A stretch of 64,000 bases of DNA from Photobacterium jeanii. GTDB taxonomy: Bacteria > Pseudomonadota > Gammaproteobacteria > Enterobacterales > Vibrionaceae. The position numbers were made by a program, and so were the translations under genes. A model generated the notes under the pieces. The model had not been told where the DNA came from. It searched no databases and saw nothing but the letters and a program-made list of their open reading frames with translations. Shown here piece after piece: positions 35,832-47,004 of this stretch. Location: contig NZ_LVHF01000010.1 in NCBI RefSeq assembly GCF_001650345.1, positions 42,289 to 106,288 of the forward strand, written 5' to 3'. Each line of letters begins with the position of its first letter. Within the stretch, counting starts at the first letter, position 1.

Positions 35832-36752
35832 ATGTTTCGATTAACCACCCCTACAACCGATGCTGAACTGAGCCGTTATTACGATTTTCGCTGGCGAATG
35901 CTGCGTGAGCCTTGGCATATGCCAAGCGGTTCTGAGCGTGATGCTTACGATGAACTTTCTAGCCACCGGATGATTGTGGATAGTAAAGGTGAGGCGATTG
36001 CGATTGGTCGTTTGTATATGACGCCGGATAACGATGGTCAAGTACGCTTTATGGCGGTGCATCCGGATTATCGCCATAAAGGGATGGGGGCGTTGGTGCT
36101 GATGGCGCTGGAATCTTTGGCGCGCCAAGAAGGGGCGAAGCGGTTGGTGTGTAATGCCCGCGAAGATGCGATCCCATTTTATCTTCGTAATGGCTTTGCT
36201 AGCCAAGGGGAGTTAAGCGAAGAGCGCGGTCCGGTTCGTCACCAACAGATGCTCAAACACCTCGACCCACTGACCGATGTGGTGCGCCATCCTGAGTGGT
36301 GCCAAGCATTGCAAGAGCTGTGGCAGTATCAGATCCCGATCAGCGACAAAATGGGGATCAAAATTACCCAGTACAACGGTTATCGGTTTGAAGTCAGTGC
36401 CTTGTTCAATGCTAACCTCAATCCGCATGAATCCATGTTTGCCGGCAGTATTTTTACTATGGCGACCTTGGCGGGGTGGGGATTTATTTGGATGCTGCTC
36501 AAAGAGCGTCACCTTAACGCGGATATTGTGCTGGTCGATAGCCATATCCGTTATAGTGCTGCGGTGAAAGCCCGCCCGCGTGCAGTCGTTTCGGTGGAAG
36601 GGCTGAGCGGCGATCTTGATCGCTTAGCGGCGGGGCGCAAAGGGCGAGTGACGGTGGAAGTGACAGTCTTTAGTGATGATCAACCCGCCGCCACTTTCAC
36701 AGGCACTTATATGTTGTTCCCTTCACAAGGCGAAGATGATGTCGTTTGCTGA
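35832..36752 (+). CDS. yiiD: YiiD-like fusion of GNAT domain and hotdog thioesterase-like domain
   Basis: 306 residues. The N-terminal ~150 form a GNAT acetyltransferase fold (VRFMAVHPDYRHKGMGALVLMALE, NAREDAIPFYLRNGFA). The C-terminal ~150 form a hotdog-fold YiiD_C domain (KITQYNGYRFEVSALFNANLNPHESMFAGSIFTMATLAGWGF). E. coli YiiD has been linked to malonyl-ACP decarboxylation for fatty-acid initiation; I recall this and cannot verify it here. The last 46 nt overlap the 3' end of the convergent AsmA gene. It follows dtd by 44 nt and may be part of yihY-dtd-yiiD, an order also found in enterics. Confidence 0.88.
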   Translation: MFRLTTPTTDAELSRYYDFRWRMLREPWHMPSGSERDAYDELSSHRMIVDSKGEAIAIGRLYMTPDNDGQVRFMAVHPDYRHKGMGALVLMALESLARQEGAKRLVCNAREDAIPFYLRNGFASQGELSEERGPVRHQQMLKHLDPLTDVVRHPEWCQALQELWQYQIPISDKMGIKITQYNGYRFEVSALFNANLNPHESMFAGSIFTMATLAGWGFIWMLLKERHLNADIVLVDSHIRYSAAVKARPRAVVSVEGLSGDLDRLAAGRKGRVTVEVTVFSDDQPAATFTGTYMLFPSQGEDDVVC

Positions 36753-38845
36753 TGATCGTCCATCTCGTTAGGCGTTGATTGCCATACTCGAATCCATCGA
36801 CACGGCTGCAATATTTCAAGTTGCAGCCGTTGTTGTTTGGGCGCTGCTAAATCCCAACTGCCTTTTAAAGTCGCTTTGAATTCTTCGTTCTCTAGCTGTA
36901 GTGGCGAGAGAGTGATGTGACCGCGCTCGCTGGTGATTGTCAGTGGTGACAAGCTGGTTGCTAACTTAGTCGGTTGTTTTTCCTCTACTTGGTTAGCATG
37001 GGTGACGGTTTGCATCGTCACAGGATCCGTCTCAAGTTTATGAGATGTCGGCCACTGGCTCAGTTGTTGGGCGAGCTGGCGACCTGAGAGGTTAAGGTTT
37101 AGATCGCGAAATTGAGCCTCGAGTTGCCCACTGAGGCTATAAGCCAAGCTGAGTGGATTGGCAGCAAGACCGCTGGCGCTGATTTGGCTGTCGATGCTAC
37201 CGCTGAGTGGTAAAGGCAAGGTTAACCACTTTGCTAGTATGTCGGCGGGGGCGCTATCCACACTAAGCGCAAGTTGCCATGGCTTGGCTGCCGATGCTAA
37301 ATCGATGTCAGCTTGGCCTTCGACCAAGCCGTGGCTAAAAGGTAAAGTGAGTTGGTTAAGTTGCCAATGGCCTTGCTTACTGGTCATACGAACAAAGGGC
37401 TCGATCAGCTCGACGGTATTAAAGCTCGCAAAACCAGCATTGGTGGTGAGTTTGCCGTGCCATAATCCCCATTGGTCAGCTTGTTTGAGCGTTAAATCTT
37501 GCCCATCTAAATGCCAGCCGCTGATATGAAAAGGAAAAGCGGCTTCGGCAGCCGTTAATTGCACATAACCGATATCAAGCTTCTCGACTGAGATTTGTTT
37601 GAGTGGCTGCAACCACGTTTGTGCTTGTTGGCGCCAGTTAGCGGGCAGAAACACTTTGAGGTTGTTAAGCGTTAATTGCCCTAGCGCTAGTGTGTCTGGG
37701 GTGAGCGTGCCTTTGGCACGGACATAACCTTGCCACAGTTCGCTACTGAGCCCGACTAGCTCAATCTGTTTGGGAGTAAAGCTGAGATCCAACAAAGGTT
37801 GTTGCCACAGGCTATCGCGCCACAAAATACTGTCGGCACTCAGGGATAACTGACTGTGTGATTGCTGCCAGACGTTGTGTTGGCTATCCCAATTCAGCAA
37901 GGAAAGATTGAGTTGGTTGAAGGCTAGATCGGCCAATTCGATGTGACCGTTGTTGATATCGAGGCGACCAATCGACAGCGTGGTGTTAGCAGGCAATAGC
38001 GTTTGCCATTGGCTAACAAGCTCTTGGCTGCGTTGCGCTGAATTAAATCGTAATTGGTTGATACTGAGCTGGTGGAGATGCAATTGATGGGTGCTATCTG
38101 ATGTCGTGAGTTCTGCCTGACCACCGATGTTGGCACCCTGCCAGTTAAAGCTGTAGCCGTACAGTGTCCATCGACTCTTTTCTTTTTCTCCACTCTCTTT
38201 CTCACCATCAAGCAGCAACTGAGTTATTGGGTATTGCTGCCATTGGGCAGACGGTGCCGCTAAGCGGAAGTTGCCGGAGAAATGTCCCCATGACGCTAGA
38301 TTATGTTCGGCTTTAGATTGAGTGTGCGCAACAAGGGCTGGGCTATGCCAATGATCGACCTCAATCTGGGCGTGCTCGAGGCGCAGGTTGTTATTGTGGT
38401 AGCTAAAGTTTTTCAAAGCCAGACGTTGGCTGCTCATCGCCGGCAGTTGGCTAAGGGCTGCTAAGTTAGTTTCGTACTGGGTATCTGTGTTGATACCATC
38501 GATGAGTAGGCTGTCAAAAGCCCAATGAAACGGCAGCTTGGGGTTGTTTAAGCGGCGAAAGGCGTTGTGTAGTGTTGTTGCCGGTGATAGCCAGAGTTCG
38601 ATGTTGTCACTATGGAGCAGCTTGTTATCGTCGAGGCTGAGCGTTGGCGCCTGAAGGGTTAAATGCCATGGGCGGCGAATATCGTAATCGACTTGTTCGC
38701 TACTTAACGTGTATGGGCTCAAGCTCGCGACTAATTGACTGAGCACTGGCGCGGCATGACGGGTGTGGAGCAAGGCAATCAAAATGGTGAGGATCAGCAG
38801 TACCAAAATCCCTAGGGTTGCTATTACTTTTGCCGCTAATCGCAT
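36707..38845 (-). CDS. AsmA-family protein
   Basis: 712-residue protein with one N-terminal membrane anchor (VIATLGILVLLILTILIALLH, residues ~7-27) and a long, beta-rich periplasmic part with alternating short strands (LSLDDNKLLHSDNIELWLSP and similar). The C-terminal AsmA_2-like segment (LDINNGHIELADLAFNQLNL, ...LPLPLSGSIDSQISASGLAANPLSLAYSL) fits the bridge-like lipid-transport/AsmA group related to YicH. Role: probably outer-membrane lipid homeostasis, by family. Its 3' end overlaps yiiD by 46 nt in antisense. Confidence 0.82.
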   Translation of the reverse strand: MRLAAKVIATLGILVLLILTILIALLHTRHAAPVLSQLVASLSPYTLSSEQVDYDIRRPWHLTLQAPTLSLDDNKLLHSDNIELWLSPATTLHNAFRRLNNPKLPFHWAFDSLLIDGINTDTQYETNLAALSQLPAMSSQRLALKNFSYHNNNLRLEHAQIEVDHWHSPALVAHTQSKAEHNLASWGHFSGNFRLAAPSAQWQQYPITQLLLDGEKESGEKEKSRWTLYGYSFNWQGANIGGQAELTTSDSTHQLHLHQLSINQLRFNSAQRSQELVSQWQTLLPANTTLSIGRLDINNGHIELADLAFNQLNLSLLNWDSQHNVWQQSHSQLSLSADSILWRDSLWQQPLLDLSFTPKQIELVGLSSELWQGYVRAKGTLTPDTLALGQLTLNNLKVFLPANWRQQAQTWLQPLKQISVEKLDIGYVQLTAAEAAFPFHISGWHLDGQDLTLKQADQWGLWHGKLTTNAGFASFNTVELIEPFVRMTSKQGHWQLNQLTLPFSHGLVEGQADIDLASAAKPWQLALSVDSAPADILAKWLTLPLPLSGSIDSQISASGLAANPLSLAYSLSGQLEAQFRDLNLNLSGRQLAQQLSQWPTSHKLETDPVTMQTVTHANQVEEKQPTKLATSLSPLTITSERGHITLSPLQLENEEFKATLKGSWDLAAPKQQRLQLEILQPCRWIRVWQSTPNEMDDHQQTTSSSPCEGNNI

Positions 38846-38946
38846 CGCCGTTTACTTCCATGCCACTCAAGATAGTTTTCAGCTTGGCGTAAAAGGTGCG
38901 GGGAGGCAAGCAGGTGACGGGGAAAGTGTTGCGTGGTGATAGAAAA

Positions 38947-38968
38947 AAGCCCCTCATGCGAGGGGCTT
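38947..38968 (-). terminator. Rho-independent terminator of pckA
   Basis: The stem AAGCCCCTC / GAGGGGCTT with an ATGC loop (as read on the + strand) is followed on the minus strand by TTTTTC. Confidence 0.92.
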
Positions 38969-38989
38969 AGCCGAGTGTTGCGGGAGCGA

Positions 38990-40621
38990 TTAGTCTAGCT
39001 GAGGGCCTGCTGCCACCAGTGACTTACCTTCATCGTTGTCGGTGTACTTATCAAAGTTATTGATAAAGCGTTCCGCCAAGTCTTTCGCCTTGCTTTCCCA
39101 CTGCAGAGGATCTGTATAGGTATCGCGAGGGTCAAGAATAGTAGGATCAACACCTGGTAGTGCGGTTGGCACTTGAAGGTTAAAGATTGGGATATCTTTG
39201 GTATCAGCTTGGTCGATAGAGCCATCTAGGATTGCATCGATAATGCCACGGGTATCTTGGATTGAGATACGTTTGCCAGTGCCGTTCCAACCAGTGTTTA
39301 CTAGGTAAGCTTCAGCACCAGCCGCTTCCATACGTTTCACCAGTACTTCAGCGTACTTGGTTGGGTGTAGGGTTAGGAAAGCATTACCGAAACACGCCGA
39401 GAAGGTTGGTGTTGGTTCAGTAATACCACGCTCAGTACCTGCTAGCTTAGCTGTGAAGCCAGATAGGAAGTGGTACTTGGTTTGCTCTGGTGTCAGTTTT
39501 GATACTGGTGGTAATACCCCGAATGCATCTGCCGACAAGAAAATCACTTTATTCGCATGACCGCCTTTAGAGACAGGTTTCACGATATTTTCAATGTGGT
39601 AGATAGGGTAAGACACACGGGTGTTTTCGGTTTTCGAGTTGTCGTCGAAATCGATCGCACCGTCAGCACGAACGGTTACGTTTTCTAGTAGCGCATCACG
39701 ACGGATAGCGTTGTAGATATCTGGCTCAGCTTCTTTCGATAGGTTGATGGTTTTAGCGTAGCAACCACCTTCGAAGTTGAAGATACCGTTATCATCCCAG
39801 CCGTGCTCATCATCACCGATTAGGGCACGTTTAGGATCGGTTGATAGGGTTGTTTTACCCGTACCAGATAGACCGAAGAACACAGCGACATCACCGTCTT
39901 CGCCCATATTGGCAGAACAGTGCATTGACGCGATGTCTTGCAGTGGAAGGAAGTAGTTCATCATCGCGAACATACCTTTCTTCATCTCACCGCCGTACCA
40001 AGTACCGCCGATGAGCTGCATTTTTTCAGTCAGGTTAAAGACCGTGAAGTTTTCAGAGTTCAGACCATGCTCTTCCCACTTCTCGTTGGTGCACTTCGCG
40101 CCATTCATTACTACGAAATCAGGCTCAAAGTTTTCTAATTCTTCTTCTGTCGGACGGATAAACATGTTTTTCACGAAGTGTGCTTGCCACGCAACTTCGG
40201 TGATCACACGAATACATAGGCGAGTATCAGGGTTTGCGCCACAGTAACCATCGATCACAAACAGACGTTTACCCGACAATTGACCAGTAACGAGCGTTTT
40301 TAGGTCGCTCCATACTGCTTGGTCAATCGCTTTGTTGTCGTTCTTGCCTTGGTCAGCCCACCATAGGGTATCACGGGTGGTGTCATCTCTTACAATGAAC
40401 TTATCTTTAGGCGAGCGTCCAGTGAAAATACCTGTATCGACAGACACGGCACCGAGCTCAGTCACGATACCTTTTTCGTATCCTTCCAAGCTTGGTTTGG
40501 TTTCTTCTTCGAATAAAAGTTCGTAAGAAGGGTTACGTACTACTTCTGTAACATTTTTGATGCCGTATTTTGACAGATCCATGTTTTTTGCAACCTTTTT
40601 CTCGACATTCATGACAGTCAT
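38990..40621 (-). CDS. pckA: Phosphoenolpyruvate carboxykinase (ATP)
   Basis: Gluconeogenic enzyme converting oxaloacetate and ATP to PEP and CO2. The ATG at 40621 ([20 protein letters not shown]) has AAGGAG upstream and gives 543 residues; 16 extra upstream codons are ignored. Conserved motifs are [27 protein letters not shown], the kinase P-loop [14 protein letters not shown], the metal site [10 protein letters not shown] and [11 protein letters not shown]. The neighbouring hslO-hslR pair keeps the enteric order. CRP control is usual for this gene, but I do not see a clear site. Confidence 0.97.
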   Translation of the reverse strand: MTVMNVEKKVAKNMDLSKYGIKNVTEVVRNPSYELLFEEETKPSLEGYEKGIVTELGAVSVDTGIFTGRSPKDKFIVRDDTTRDTLWWADQGKNDNKAIDQAVWSDLKTLVTGQLSGKRLFVIDGYCGANPDTRLCIRVITEVAWQAHFVKNMFIRPTEEELENFEPDFVVMNGAKCTNEKWEEHGLNSENFTVFNLTEKMQLIGGTWYGGEMKKGMFAMMNYFLPLQDIASMHCSANMGEDGDVAVFFGLSGTGKTTLSTDPKRALIGDDEHGWDDNGIFNFEGGCYAKTINLSKEAEPDIYNAIRRDALLENVTVRADGAIDFDDNSKTENTRVSYPIYHIENIVKPVSKGGHANKVIFLSADAFGVLPPVSKLTPEQTKYHFLSGFTAKLAGTERGITEPTPTFSACFGNAFLTLHPTKYAEVLVKRMEAAGAEAYLVNTGWNGTGKRISIQDTRGIIDAILDGSIDQADTKDIPIFNLQVPTALPGVDPTILDPRDTYTDPLQWESKAKDLAERFINNFDKYTDNDEGKSLVAAGPQLD

Positions 40622-40944
40622 AGGTGCTCCTTGGGTAAGATGTAGTTTAACTGTTGACCATGCTAGCAACCCTAAAGGGGTAATTCAGGGATGTTTATCA
40701 AAAAATAACCATTAACTTGTTGGGGTTAAGTAAAAATGGTTAACGTTATTGGGTGTGAAAGTTTAACGCGGTGTTATGGGTTTGCGCTAGATCCAAGAAT
40801 TAATATTTTCCCTGAAAAAAGCGATATTTAGGTGTGAAAAATGAATGTAATGACGGGAAGAAAGTGTGCTTCAGTTAAAAAAATAGCCGAATATTATTCG
40901 GCTATTTATTCAACTTTTGCTAGTTAATACGGAGCAAAAATTAA
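40622..40944. other. pckA-hslO intergenic region
   Basis: This is the 5' region of pckA and the 3' region of hslO, both on the minus strand. It holds the hslO terminator and an AT-rich stretch with repeated GTTAA/TTAAC words (40719-40765). No ORF is supported. Confidence 0.6.
40874..40907 (-). terminator. Rho-independent terminator of hslO
   Basis: A perfect 12-bp stem AAATAGCCGAAT / ATTCGGCTATTT (40881-40892 and 40896-40907) is followed on the minus strand by a run of T. Confidence 0.92.
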
Positions 40945-41820
40945 TCAGTGGATTTGATTGTTGCCCGCTTCTGCATTTTCATGCAGCGCTGCTACATCAA
41001 TACTGTCGAAGTCGTAAGAGGTGCCACAGTAATCACAGTGCAGAGAAACCTTACCTTCTTCAGCAATGATCTTCTCAACTTCTGAGCGCTCGATAGATAC
41101 GATAGCCGAAGCACTACGCTCACGAGAACAACCACACTCGAAGGCTACCGCTTGTGGTTCAAATAGTTTCACTTCTTCTTGGTGGTATAGACGGTAAAGT
41201 ACATCTTCGGCTGGCAGGCCGAACAGTTCTTCGTTCTTCACAGTATTGGTCAGTTGTGACAGGTGGTCAAAGTCATCTTCATGACCTTTGCCGTCCGGCA
41301 GGATTTGCAGCAGCATACCTGCGGCATTTGCTTTACCTTCGTGCTCACCAACACGCAGTACGATCTGCGTTTTTAGCTGTTCAGAATTTTGGAAGTAACC
41401 TTCTAGGCAATCTGCTAGCGTCTCGCCTTCTAGGCCAACAATACCTTGGTAACGCTCACCTTTAGTTGGTGTGATCGTGATCACCATGTGACCTTTACCG
41501 ATCAGCTCGTGAATGCTGTTGGTTGCTGGTACATCACCGTCCCAACGTGCAACACCGCGCATTTTCTGGTTGTGGTCACCATTGATCACGGCCAATTTAA
41601 TCGGGCCGTCGCCTTGAAGCTGAACGGTAATTGAACCTTCGAACTTTAAAGTTGCCGTAAGTAGGCTAGTTGCAACGAGGAGCTCACCAAGTAGGTTTTG
41701 AACTGGTGCTGGGTATTCCTTGCTGGAAATGATTTGTTGATAGGTGTCAGCAATCTGAACAAGTTCACCACGAACTGAAACACCTTCAAATAGGTAACGA
41801 TATAGACTGTCGTTTGTCAT
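40945..41820 (-). CDS. hslO: Redox-regulated holdase chaperone Hsp33
   Basis: Chaperone activated by oxidative unfolding. The 291-residue protein has the N-terminal substrate-binding domain ([18 protein letters not shown]) and the C-terminal zinc redox switch made of CxC (FECGCSRER) and CxxC (CDYCG), with all four cysteines present. It follows hslR by 24 nt, the enteric hslR-hslO heat-shock pair. Confidence 0.97.
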   Translation of the reverse strand: MTNDSLYRYLFEGVSVRGELVQIADTYQQIISSKEYPAPVQNLLGELLVATSLLTATLKFEGSITVQLQGDGPIKLAVINGDHNQKMRGVARWDGDVPATNSIHELIGKGHMVITITPTKGERYQGIVGLEGETLADCLEGYFQNSEQLKTQIVLRVGEHEGKANAAGMLLQILPDGKGHEDDFDHLSQLTNTVKNEELFGLPAEDVLYRLYHQEEVKLFEPQAVAFECGCSRERSASAIVSIERSEVEKIIAEEGKVSLHCDYCGTSYDFDSIDVAALHENAEAGNNQIH

Positions 41821-41844
41821 CTTCTTGTCTTCTCCAGCAGGTAG

Positions 41845-42252
41845 TTATTTACTGCTCTTAAATTTAATTATATCGCGTCGCTGTTTTTTATCAGGGCGCT
41901 TGTCGGGACTCGGGTTATCGAAGGCGTTAAGCTTACGCATCTGGGCGTGCTTTTCGCGTAGTTCGATACTCTCGTCAGTTTCCTGATATAGCGTTTGTGC
42001 TTCTGGGGCGCCGCGTCGGGCATCTGACAATTTAATGATAGTGATGGTTTTCTCATCATTACCTTGTCGTAAGCGAACTTCGGCACCGACTTCAACGAGT
42101 TTGCTTGGCTTAGAACGTTGACCGTTGTAATGCACTTTACCGCCATCAATCATATTGCGGGCGATTGAGCGCGTCTTATAAAAACGGGCAGCCCATAGCC
42201 ATTTATCAAGGCGAACTTGGATATTGTCTGATGAGGTAGAACGGTGGTTCAC
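41845..42252 (-). CDS. hslR: Ribosome-associated heat-shock protein Hsp15
   Basis: RNA-binding S4-domain protein that rescues 50S subunits carrying nascent chains. 135 residues with the S4 motif VRLDKWLWAARFYKTRSIARNMIDGGKVHYNGQ near the N-terminus and a Lys/Arg-rich C-terminus (DKRPDKKQRRDIIKFK). It starts with GTG, with GGAG upstream. First gene of the hslR-hslO unit and divergent from gspC. Confidence 0.95.
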   Translation of the reverse strand: MNHRSTSSDNIQVRLDKWLWAARFYKTRSIARNMIDGGKVHYNGQRSKPSKLVEVGAEVRLRQGNDEKTITIIKLSDARRGAPEAQTLYQETDESIELREKHAQMRKLNAFDNPSPDKRPDKKQRRDIIKFKSSK

Positions 42253-42545
42253 AACAGCTCCTTACCAAAAATGGGCGCTAAAAGTAGCATATTACTGGCT
42301 TATCGTCAGCAGTAGCCTAAGACAACTAAATGGTGATATCCGATCAGATTTTCAACGCTAAAAAGAGAATTAATTCCCTTAAATGGCTAGTCTATTGATA
42401 GGTATTGTGTTTTTTTCGTGATCTGCTCTGGTATATTACGTGGATCATGTAAAGAAATGCTGTGCGCCGTATTTTCACAGAGTATTCTGTAACATCCGCC
42501 ACCTATATAAAGTAGCTTAAAAACCAACTCAACACGGATTTAAGA

Positions 42546-43445
42546 ATGGTTGTATCCAAATGGTTGGACAAATTGCCCAACAAAAAGCCGATTTCAGCTC
42601 AAGCACTGACTCGCATCCTTACTTGGTTCTTGGTGATCATGCTAGGGTGGATCTTGGGGCGCCTGATCTGGGCGACAGTACAGCCAAGCTCTGCAGTACC
42701 GAGTTGGCAACCTCAAGCGCAACAAGGCGCTGCATCGCAATCGGCAGGACCTAAAGTGTCTGACATTTTAGCCATGAACCTATTTGGTCGTTATCAACAA
42801 GATGCGCCTGTAGTGAAACAAGAGCCAGTAAAGCAAGATGCGCCTCAAACTCGTCTTAATTTACGTTTGGTGGGCTTGGTGGCGAGTAATCAAAGCAAAA
42901 CCAGTTTGGCGGTGATTGCCCATCAAGGTCGTCAGAATACCTACGGGATCAGCGAAGCGATTGACGGTACCCGTGCTACGTTGCAAGCGGTATACGCTGA
43001 TCGGGTGATCATTCGTAACAGCGGCCGTGATGAAACTTTGATGCTCGATGGCGTTAAGTACGGCAAAGCGCAACAAAGTGCCCCGACTCGTTCTGCGCCA
43101 AAAGCCCAACCGCAAAAGAATGAAGCGGTGTCGTCAGCACAACTGAGCAAAATCAAACAAGAAATTCTGGATAAACCCCAAAACCTATTTAGCTACATTC
43201 GCTTATCCCAAGTGAAGAAAGACGGTGACCTTGTGGGTTACCGTGTGAATCCGGGCAAAGAGCGAGTGTTATTTGATGCTGTGGGTCTTAAGGCCAATGA
43301 CTTGGCTGTCAGCCTAAATGGTAATGACTTAACCGATCCAACAGTGATGGCGAAGCTCTGGACAGAGCTTTCTCAAGCGACCAGCTTTAGCCTAACGGTA
43401 GAGCGCGAAGGTCAATTACACGATATTTACATTGAGTTGCAGTAG
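42546..43445 (+). CDS. gspC: Type II secretion system protein GspC (EpsC)
   Basis: Inner-membrane linker between the assembly platform and the secretin. 299 residues: a short cytoplasmic N-terminus, one membrane helix (LTWFLVIMLGWILGRLIWATV), a Pro/Gln-rich spacer, the homology region (LNLRLVGLVASNQSKTSLAVIA) and a C-terminal PDZ domain (GYRVNPGKERVLFDAVGLKANDLAVSLNG). It is the first gene of the gspC-N operon; the ~290 nt upstream shared with hslR must hold both promoters. Confidence 0.96.
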   Translation: MVVSKWLDKLPNKKPISAQALTRILTWFLVIMLGWILGRLIWATVQPSSAVPSWQPQAQQGAASQSAGPKVSDILAMNLFGRYQQDAPVVKQEPVKQDAPQTRLNLRLVGLVASNQSKTSLAVIAHQGRQNTYGISEAIDGTRATLQAVYADRVIIRNSGRDETLMLDGVKYGKAQQSAPTRSAPKAQPQKNEAVSSAQLSKIKQEILDKPQNLFSYIRLSQVKKDGDLVGYRVNPGKERVLFDAVGLKANDLAVSLNGNDLTDPTVMAKLWTELSQATSFSLTVEREGQLHDIYIELQ

Positions 43446-43483
43446 CAACCAAAGCATGCATGCGGAATACGCAGGAGAGATTT

Positions 43484-45502
43484 GTGAAAAGATGGATGAA
43501 TAAGCGCGCTTGGCTGCTACTAGGTAGTTTGCTTTGTGGCACCGTATCAGCCAGTGAGTTCAGCGCCAGTTTTAAAGGCACCGATATTCAAGAGTTCATC
43601 AACATAGTTGGCCGTAACCTTGAAAAAACCATCATAGTCGATCCTGCGGTGCGCGGTCAGGTAAACGTCCGCAGTTACGATTTGCTCAACGATGAGCAGT
43701 ATTACCAGTTCTTCCTCAATGTATTGGAAGTGTATGGTTTTGCTGTGGTGGAAATGGATAACGGCGTACTCAAAGTTATTCGTGATAAAGATGCCAAAAT
43801 CTCAGCGATCCCGGTAGTGGATGGTAAAGACAAGGTGAAAGGTGACGAAGTGGTTACTCGTGTTATCGCGGTACGTAACGTTTCGGTACGTGAATTGTCG
43901 CCACTTTTGCGTCAGCTTAACGATAACGCAGGTGCTGGTAACGTGGTTCACTATGATCCTGCCAATATCATCATGATCACAGGTCGTGCAGCGGTGGTGA
44001 ATCGCTTGGCTGAAATCATCGAGCGTGTTGACCGTGCTGGTGACAAAGAAATTGATGTGGTTGAGCTAAACAATGCCTCAGCCGCTGAAATGGTGCGTAT
44101 TGTTGAAGCGCTAAATAAAACTGCGGATGCGAAAGCGACCCCTGGCTTTTTACAGCCAAAACTGGTTGCCGATGATCGCACCAACGCTGTGTTGCTATCG
44201 GGTGATCCGAAAGTACGTGCTCGCTTGAAGCGCCTTATCCGCCAGTTGGATAAAGAAATGGCGTCGTCGGGCAATAACCGCGTGGTGTACCTGAAGTACG
44301 CCAATGCAGAAGACATGGTCGATGTGCTGAAAGGCGTATCAGATAACATTCAAGCCGAGAAAAAAGGCAATAGTGCAAAAGCGAGCTCATCAAGCAAAGA
44401 TACTGTGATGATTTCGGCACACGCAGATACTAATGCCTTGGTACTGACTGCGCCGCCAGATGTGATGCGTGCACTGGAAAACGTGATTGCTCAGTTAGAT
44501 ATTCGTCGTGCTCAAGTGCTGATCGAAGCCATGATTGTTGAGATTGCAGAAGGTGACGGTGCGAACTTAGGTGTTCAGTGGGGCTCGTTGCAAAGTGGTG
44601 TGGTGCAGTTCTCGAACTCGGGCGTGCCGATTTCGCAATACGCGATTGGTCTGAAAGAAGCAGAAGACATCAAAGGTACAACAACTATCTCTGGTGCGGG
44701 CGATAATCAGGTCACTACAGTGAACCCAGATAAAAAAGGTGATTACACCACACTTGGTAAAGCCTTGGGTGGCGTGAACGGTGCCATGTTGGGCATTGTG
44801 TTGGGTGACTGGACCATGCTGGTGAATGCGGTTGCTACTGATAGTAATTCGAACATTCTATCGAGCCCAAGCATTACTGTGATGGATAACGGCGAAGCGA
44901 GCTTCATCGTGGGTGAAGAAGTCCCTGTGGTAACAGGCTCGGCATCGAGCTCGAATAATGATAACCCATTCCAGACCATTGAGCGTAAGGAAGTGGGTAT
45001 CAAGCTGAATGTAACACCACAAATTAACGAAGGTGATTCGGTTCAGCTAAAAATTGAGCAAGAAGTATCAAGCGTACTGGGTGCCAACGGGGCAGTTGAC
45101 GTGCGTTTTGCTAAGCGTCAGCTTAATACTTCGGTGCTGGTGCAAGACGGACAGATGCTCGCACTGGGTGGTTTGATCAATGATGAAACCAGAGAAAGTG
45201 AGTCGAAAATCCCACTGTTGGGGGATATTCCTGTATTAGGCTATTTGTTCCGCTCAACCAATACGAGCACCAAGAAGACTAACTTGATGGTATTTATCAA
45301 GCCAACCATTATCCGTGATGGCGTGACGGCGGATGGTATTACCCAGCGTAAATACAATTACATCCGTGCCGAGCAACTTTACAAGGCGGATAAGGGCTTA
45401 AAACTTTTACCTGATGCTAAAATTCCGGTGCTGCCTAAGTACGGTGAAGATATTTCACTGCCACCAGAAGTGCGTGCTTTCGTCGCTAAATTGGAGGAGT
45501 AA
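43484..45502 (+). CDS. gspD: Type II secretion outer-membrane secretin GspD (EpsD)
   Basis: Pore of the secretion system. I set the start at GTG 43484, because AGGAG lies six bases upstream and it opens the signal peptide ([22 protein letters not shown]); a prior in-frame ATG has no ribosome site. 672 residues: N0 domain ([20 protein letters not shown]), three N repeats ([53 protein letters not shown]) and the secretin core ([60 protein letters not shown]). Confidence 0.96.
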   Translation: MKRWMNKRAWLLLGSLLCGTVSASEFSASFKGTDIQEFINIVGRNLEKTIIVDPAVRGQVNVRSYDLLNDEQYYQFFLNVLEVYGFAVVEMDNGVLKVIRDKDAKISAIPVVDGKDKVKGDEVVTRVIAVRNVSVRELSPLLRQLNDNAGAGNVVHYDPANIIMITGRAAVVNRLAEIIERVDRAGDKEIDVVELNNASAAEMVRIVEALNKTADAKATPGFLQPKLVADDRTNAVLLSGDPKVRARLKRLIRQLDKEMASSGNNRVVYLKYANAEDMVDVLKGVSDNIQAEKKGNSAKASSSSKDTVMISAHADTNALVLTAPPDVMRALENVIAQLDIRRAQVLIEAMIVEIAEGDGANLGVQWGSLQSGVVQFSNSGVPISQYAIGLKEAEDIKGTTTISGAGDNQVTTVNPDKKGDYTTLGKALGGVNGAMLGIVLGDWTMLVNAVATDSNSNILSSPSITVMDNGEASFIVGEEVPVVTGSASSSNNDNPFQTIERKEVGIKLNVTPQINEGDSVQLKIEQEVSSVLGANGAVDVRFAKRQLNTSVLVQDGQMLALGGLINDETRESESKIPLLGDIPVLGYLFRSTNTSTKKTNLMVFIKPTIIRDGVTADGITQRKYNYIRAEQLYKADKGLKLLPDAKIPVLPKYGEDISLPPEVRAFVAKLEE

Positions 45503-45504
45503 GC

Positions 45505-47004
45505 ATGAGCGCTTTTGCTGCCGACGCGCAGCCATTGTTCCGGTTACCTTTCTCCTTTGCCAAGCGCCACCAAGTGGTGCTTGAAGCTGATGAGCAAGGG
45601 ACTTGGCAGCTATTTTATACTGGTGCATTGTCAGCTGCTGTGCTGACTGAGGTACGCCGTGTCGCTGGGCGCAGCTTTGCGCCCGTGGCATTAGAAGACA
45701 AAGCCTTTGAGCAGAAGCTGACTGATGCTTACCAACGTGACTCGTCAGAAGCGCGCCAGTTGATGGAAGACTTAGGTTCGGATAGCGATGATTTCTTCTC
45801 GCTAGCTGAAGAGCTGCCAGAAACTGAAGATCTGCTGGAATCAGAAGACGATGCGCCCATCATCAAATTGATCAACGCCATGCTGGCGGAAGCGATCAAA
45901 GAGGCGGCGTCGGATATTCATATCGAAACCTTTGAGAAAGTGCTGTCGATCCGTTTCCGTGTCGATGGTGTTTTGCGTGAAGTCTTACAGCCGAGCCGCA
46001 AGTTAGCACCGCTGTTGGTGTCGCGTATCAAGGTAATGGCGAAACTGGATATCGCAGAAAAGCGGGTTCCACAAGATGGTCGTATTTCGCTGCGTATCGG
46101 TGGTCGTGCGGTGGATGTCCGTGTTTCTACCATGCCATCGTCCCACGGTGAGCGTGTGGTATTGCGTCTACTTGATAAAAACGCTACGCGCCTAGATTTG
46201 TACAGTCTAGGTATGACCGCAGCGAACCATGCTAACTTCCGTAAAATCATCGAACGCCCGCATGGCATTATTTTGGTAACCGGTCCGACAGGTTCGGGTA
46301 AATCCACCACCTTGTATGCTGGTCTTCAAGAGCTCAACAGCCAAGAGCGTAATATCTTAACAGTTGAAGATCCGATCGAATTTGATATCGACGGTATTGG
46401 TCAGACCCAGGTGAATGCCAAAGTTGACATGACTTTCGCTCGTGGCTTGCGTGCGATTTTGCGTCAAGACCCGGATGTAGTGATGGTCGGTGAGATCCGT
46501 GACCTTGAAACCGCTGCGATTGCGGTTCAAGCCTCGCTAACAGGTCACATGGTAATGTCGACTTTGCACACCAATACTGCAGTCGGTGCTATCACCCGTT
46601 TGCGTGATATGGGGATCGAACCTTTCCTTGTGTCTTCATCTCTACTTGGGGTACTCGCACAGCGCTTGGTACGTACATTATGTTCGGAATGTCGTGAACC
46701 GTACGAAGCCAATGCTGAGCAGAAGAAACTGTTTAAGGTCGCGGAGAGCGAATCGTTGACCTTATACCACCCAACAGGCTGTGAACACTGTAATAACAAA
46801 GGTTACCGTGGCCGTACTGGTATTCACGAACTATTGCTGATCGATGAAACGGTACAAGAGCTGATCCATGCGGAAGCGGGTGAGCAGGCGATTGAACGTG
46901 CGGTACGTGCTTACACGCCGAGTATTCGTGACGATGGTTTGGCGAAAGTGCGTAAAGGGGTGACTACCCTTGAAGAAGTGATGCGAGTCACCAGGGAAGG
47001 CTAA
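45505..47004 (+). CDS. gspE: Type II secretion ATPase GspE (EpsE)
   Basis: Cytoplasmic hexameric ATPase that powers pseudopilus assembly. 499 residues: N1/N2 domains, Walker [16 protein letters not shown], the Asp box ([20 protein letters not shown]), Walker [19 protein letters not shown], the His box [14 protein letters not shown], and a C-terminal four-cysteine zinc site (CSEC, then CEHC). It starts two bases after the gspD stop with GGAGG and ends overlapping the gspF start. Confidence 0.97.
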   Translation: MSAFAADAQPLFRLPFSFAKRHQVVLEADEQGTWQLFYTGALSAAVLTEVRRVAGRSFAPVALEDKAFEQKLTDAYQRDSSEARQLMEDLGSDSDDFFSLAEELPETEDLLESEDDAPIIKLINAMLAEAIKEAASDIHIETFEKVLSIRFRVDGVLREVLQPSRKLAPLLVSRIKVMAKLDIAEKRVPQDGRISLRIGGRAVDVRVSTMPSSHGERVVLRLLDKNATRLDLYSLGMTAANHANFRKIIERPHGIILVTGPTGSGKSTTLYAGLQELNSQERNILTVEDPIEFDIDGIGQTQVNAKVDMTFARGLRAILRQDPDVVMVGEIRDLETAAIAVQASLTGHMVMSTLHTNTAVGAITRLRDMGIEPFLVSSSLLGVLAQRLVRTLCSECREPYEANAEQKKLFKVAESESLTLYHPTGCEHCNNKGYRGRTGIHELLLIDETVQELIHAEAGEQAIERAVRAYTPSIRDDGLAKVRKGVTTLEEVMRVTREG

